Below are positions 5,696-6,853 of a stretch of 6,853 nt of DNA, piece after piece (within the stretch, counting starts at the first letter, position 1; each line of letters starts with the position of its first letter). The DNA is from CAYWHE01 sp964458125 (GTDB taxonomy: Bacteria; Bacteroidota; Bacteroidia; AKYH767-A; OLB10). A model generated the notes under the pieces. The model had not been told where the DNA came from. It did not search any database and saw nothing but the letters and a program-made list of their open reading frames with translations. The stretch is taken from NCBI GenBank assembly GCA_964458125.1, contig CAYWHE010000219.1, forward strand, positions 1-6,853. The letters are read 5' to 3'. The position numbers and the translations under genes are program-made.

Positions 5696-5738
5696 GTTGA
5701 TTCGGGGAACCAACCCGGGGGCCTGACCGGCACCAGGT

Positions 5739-6344
5739 TTACTTGGAATACAATTCCACAATTAATTGTTCTTTGATATTCTCGGTTATCTGGTCGCGTG
5801 CCGGAGCCGATAAAAACCTGCCGGCCATCTGATCACCATCCCATTCCAGCCAGGCATATTTGTTTACCCGTGAATGCACCGCATCGCTGATCACGCCATA
5901 GGATTTGGAACGTTCCCGGACCCCCACCAGGTCACCGGACCGGAGCGTATACGAACTGATGTTGACCACCTTGCCGTTGACGATGATATGCCGGTGCGAC
6001 ACCAGCTGCCTGGCGGCATTACGCGTAGGGGCCAGACCCAGGCGGAACACCACGTTATCCAGACGGGATTCCATCAGTTTCAGCAGGTTTTCACCGGTAA
6101 TGCCCTGCATCCTGGAAGCTTTCTGGAAAATCTTGGCAAACTGGCGTTCGAGAATACCATAGGTATATTTTACTTTTTGCTTTTCCTTCAGCTGGGTTGC
6201 ATATTCCGAAGATTTTGCCCTCTTCTTGTTCAGTCCATGCTGACCGGGAGGATAATTCCGCTTTTCGAAATATTTATCAGGACCATAAATCGGTTCCTTG
6301 AATTTTCTTGCAATTTTGGTTTTTGGACCTAAATATCTTGCCAT
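5739..6344 (-). CDS. rpsD: 30S ribosomal protein S4 (uS4), zinc-free form
   Basis: S4 is a primary 16S rRNA-binding protein that nucleates assembly of the 30S body and, with S5 and S12, influences decoding accuracy. The 201-residue protein starts MARYLGPKTKIARKF; the N-terminal domain carries YPPGQHG (31-37) and RAKSSEYATQLKEKQKVK (42-59). It lacks the four-cysteine zinc site of some bacterial S4 proteins, as is usual in Bacteroidota. The S4 RNA-binding domain spans about 91-155, with MESRLDNVVFRLGLAPTRNAARQLVSH (91-117) and HIIVNGKVVNI (119-129). The C-terminus KEQLIVELYSK is canonical. It lies 50 bases after rpsK and 99 before rpoA. In E. coli S4 represses its own operon; no equivalent mRNA target can be identified here. 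Confidence 0.98.
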   Translation of the reverse strand: MARYLGPKTKIARKFKEPIYGPDKYFEKRNYPPGQHGLNKKRAKSSEYATQLKEKQKVKYTYGILERQFAKIFQKASRMQGITGENLLKLMESRLDNVVFRLGLAPTRNAARQLVSHRHIIVNGKVVNISSYTLRSGDLVGVRERSKSYGVISDAVHSRVNKYAWLEWDGDQMAGRFLSAPARDQITENIKEQLIVELYSK

Positions 6345-6394
6345 TGTATTTTTTAAGGTATATAAGTTGTCTATTGACTTAACAGGAATTCGAA

Positions 6395-6802
6395 TCAGAT
6401 TCTTCTTCTTTTCGGAGGGCGGCAGCCGTTGTGCGGGATCGGGGTAATGTCCATGATTTCCATCACTTCAATGCCGTTACCATGGAGGGTGCGGATGGCC
6501 GAATCCCGTCCGGCGCCCGGGCCCTTTACAAACACTTTCACTTTTCGCAGACCGAGGTCATAGGCTGTCTTCGCGCAATCCTGTGCAGCCATTTGAGCCG
6601 CATAGGGCGTGTTTTTTTTTGATCCCTTGAATCCCATCTTTCCGGCCGAAGACCAGGAAATCACCTGTCCGGATGTGTTGGTCAGGCTGATGATGAGGTT
6701 GTTGAAAGTCGCATTCAGGTGAGCCTCACCGATTGCTTCCACCTTAACCGTTTTTTTCTTTGCGGCCTTTGAAGGGCCTGCAGGCTGTTGTTGTTTTGCC
6801 AT
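6395..6802 (-). CDS. rpsK: 30S ribosomal protein S11 (uS11)
   Basis: S11 sits on the 30S platform and contacts 16S rRNA near the E-site mRNA path. The 135-residue protein has a basic, flexible N-terminus (MAKQQQPAGPSKAAKKK), then the core: NATFNNLIISLTNTSG (30-45), SSAGKMGFKGSKKNTPYAAQMAA (51-73), VFVKGPGAGRDSAIR (90-104) and the C-terminal PIPHNGCRPPKRRRI (121-135). Asn125-Gly126 corresponds to the E. coli site that converts to isoaspartate. The start at 6802 fits the MAK start and lies 15 bases after the rpsM stop; rpsD follows after 50 bases. The order rpsM-rpsK-rpsD-rpoA-rplQ is the conserved alpha operon. Confidence 0.98.
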   Translation of the reverse strand: MAKQQQPAGPSKAAKKKTVKVEAIGEAHLNATFNNLIISLTNTSGQVISWSSAGKMGFKGSKKNTPYAAQMAAQDCAKTAYDLGLRKVKVFVKGPGAGRDSAIRTLHGNGIEVMEIMDITPIPHNGCRPPKRRRI

Positions 6803-6817
6803 TATGTATGCGCTGAA

Positions 6818-6853
6818 TTACTTCGTTACTTTCTTTTTATTTGCAACTGTCTT
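6818..6853 (-). CDS. rpsM: 30S ribosomal protein S13 (uS13), C-terminal 11 residues only
   Basis: The last 36 bases of the window, read on the minus strand, give KTVANKKKVTK followed by TAA (6820-6818). This matches, from memory, the basic C-terminal tail of Bacteroidota S13 (GK(R/K)KTVANKKKATK), and rpsM is the gene expected directly before rpsK. The rest of the gene lies beyond the right edge. The tail lies near the tRNA-binding sites in the small subunit. Its 15-base spacing to rpsK fits a single transcript. Confidence 0.85.
   Translation of the reverse strand, partial: KTVANKKKVTK

Noticed and set aside
5874..6332. Plus-strand open frame (152 codons) opposite rpsD
   Set aside because: It is an antisense shadow of the conserved S4 gene.
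1..6853. CRISPR array, tRNA/rRNA gene, insertion sequence ends, phage or defence genes
   Set aside because: I saw no regularly spaced repeats, tRNA-like cloverleaf, transposase frame, terminal inverted repeats or defence-type domains on either strand.

Overview
The window looks like chromosomal DNA from a member of the Bacteroidota (Bacteroidetes). Five observations support this. The ribosomal protein S4 is the zinc-free form. L17 carries a long charged C-terminal tail. The ribosomal genes have no obvious Shine-Dalgarno sequences. carA follows rplQ, an order I recall from this phylum. A glycine-rich secreted protein begins with a domain I associate with Bacteroidota gliding and type IX secretion proteins. 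I cannot assign a genus.

Layout. Positions 1-1211 (minus) hold the 5' part of a large glycine-rich, probably surface or secreted protein whose gene runs off the left edge. A 264-bp AT-rich divergent gap follows, then a plus-strand outer-membrane beta-barrel-like protein (1476-2120). A short convergent gap with a small hairpin separates it from a minus-strand DinB/DUF1572-like protein (2169-2681). Next, also on the minus strand, is carA (2785-3912). Beyond a strong AT-rich terminator lies the end of the alpha ribosomal operon, read right to left: rpsM (last 12 codons only), rpsK, rpsD, rpoA, rplQ.

How it fits together. The right 2.8 kb is universal gene-expression machinery: three 30S proteins, the RNA polymerase alpha subunit and one 50S protein, in the conserved order and probably one transcript. 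carA encodes the glutaminase subunit of carbamoyl-phosphate synthetase, feeding pyrimidine and arginine synthesis. It appears to be transcriptionally separated from rplQ. carB is not in the window. The left 2.7 kb is accessory: a putative secreted adhesin-like protein, an outer-membrane protein and a metal-dependent-hydrolase-fold protein, with no visible metabolic link between them.

I found no RNA gene, CRISPR array, insertion sequence or clear novel multi-gene system. The items most worth a second look are the unfinished glycine-rich protein, several inverted repeats placed exactly at gene boundaries (before carA, and at the ends of carA and rpoA), and a 17-codon mini-ORF ending 2 nt before rpoA.
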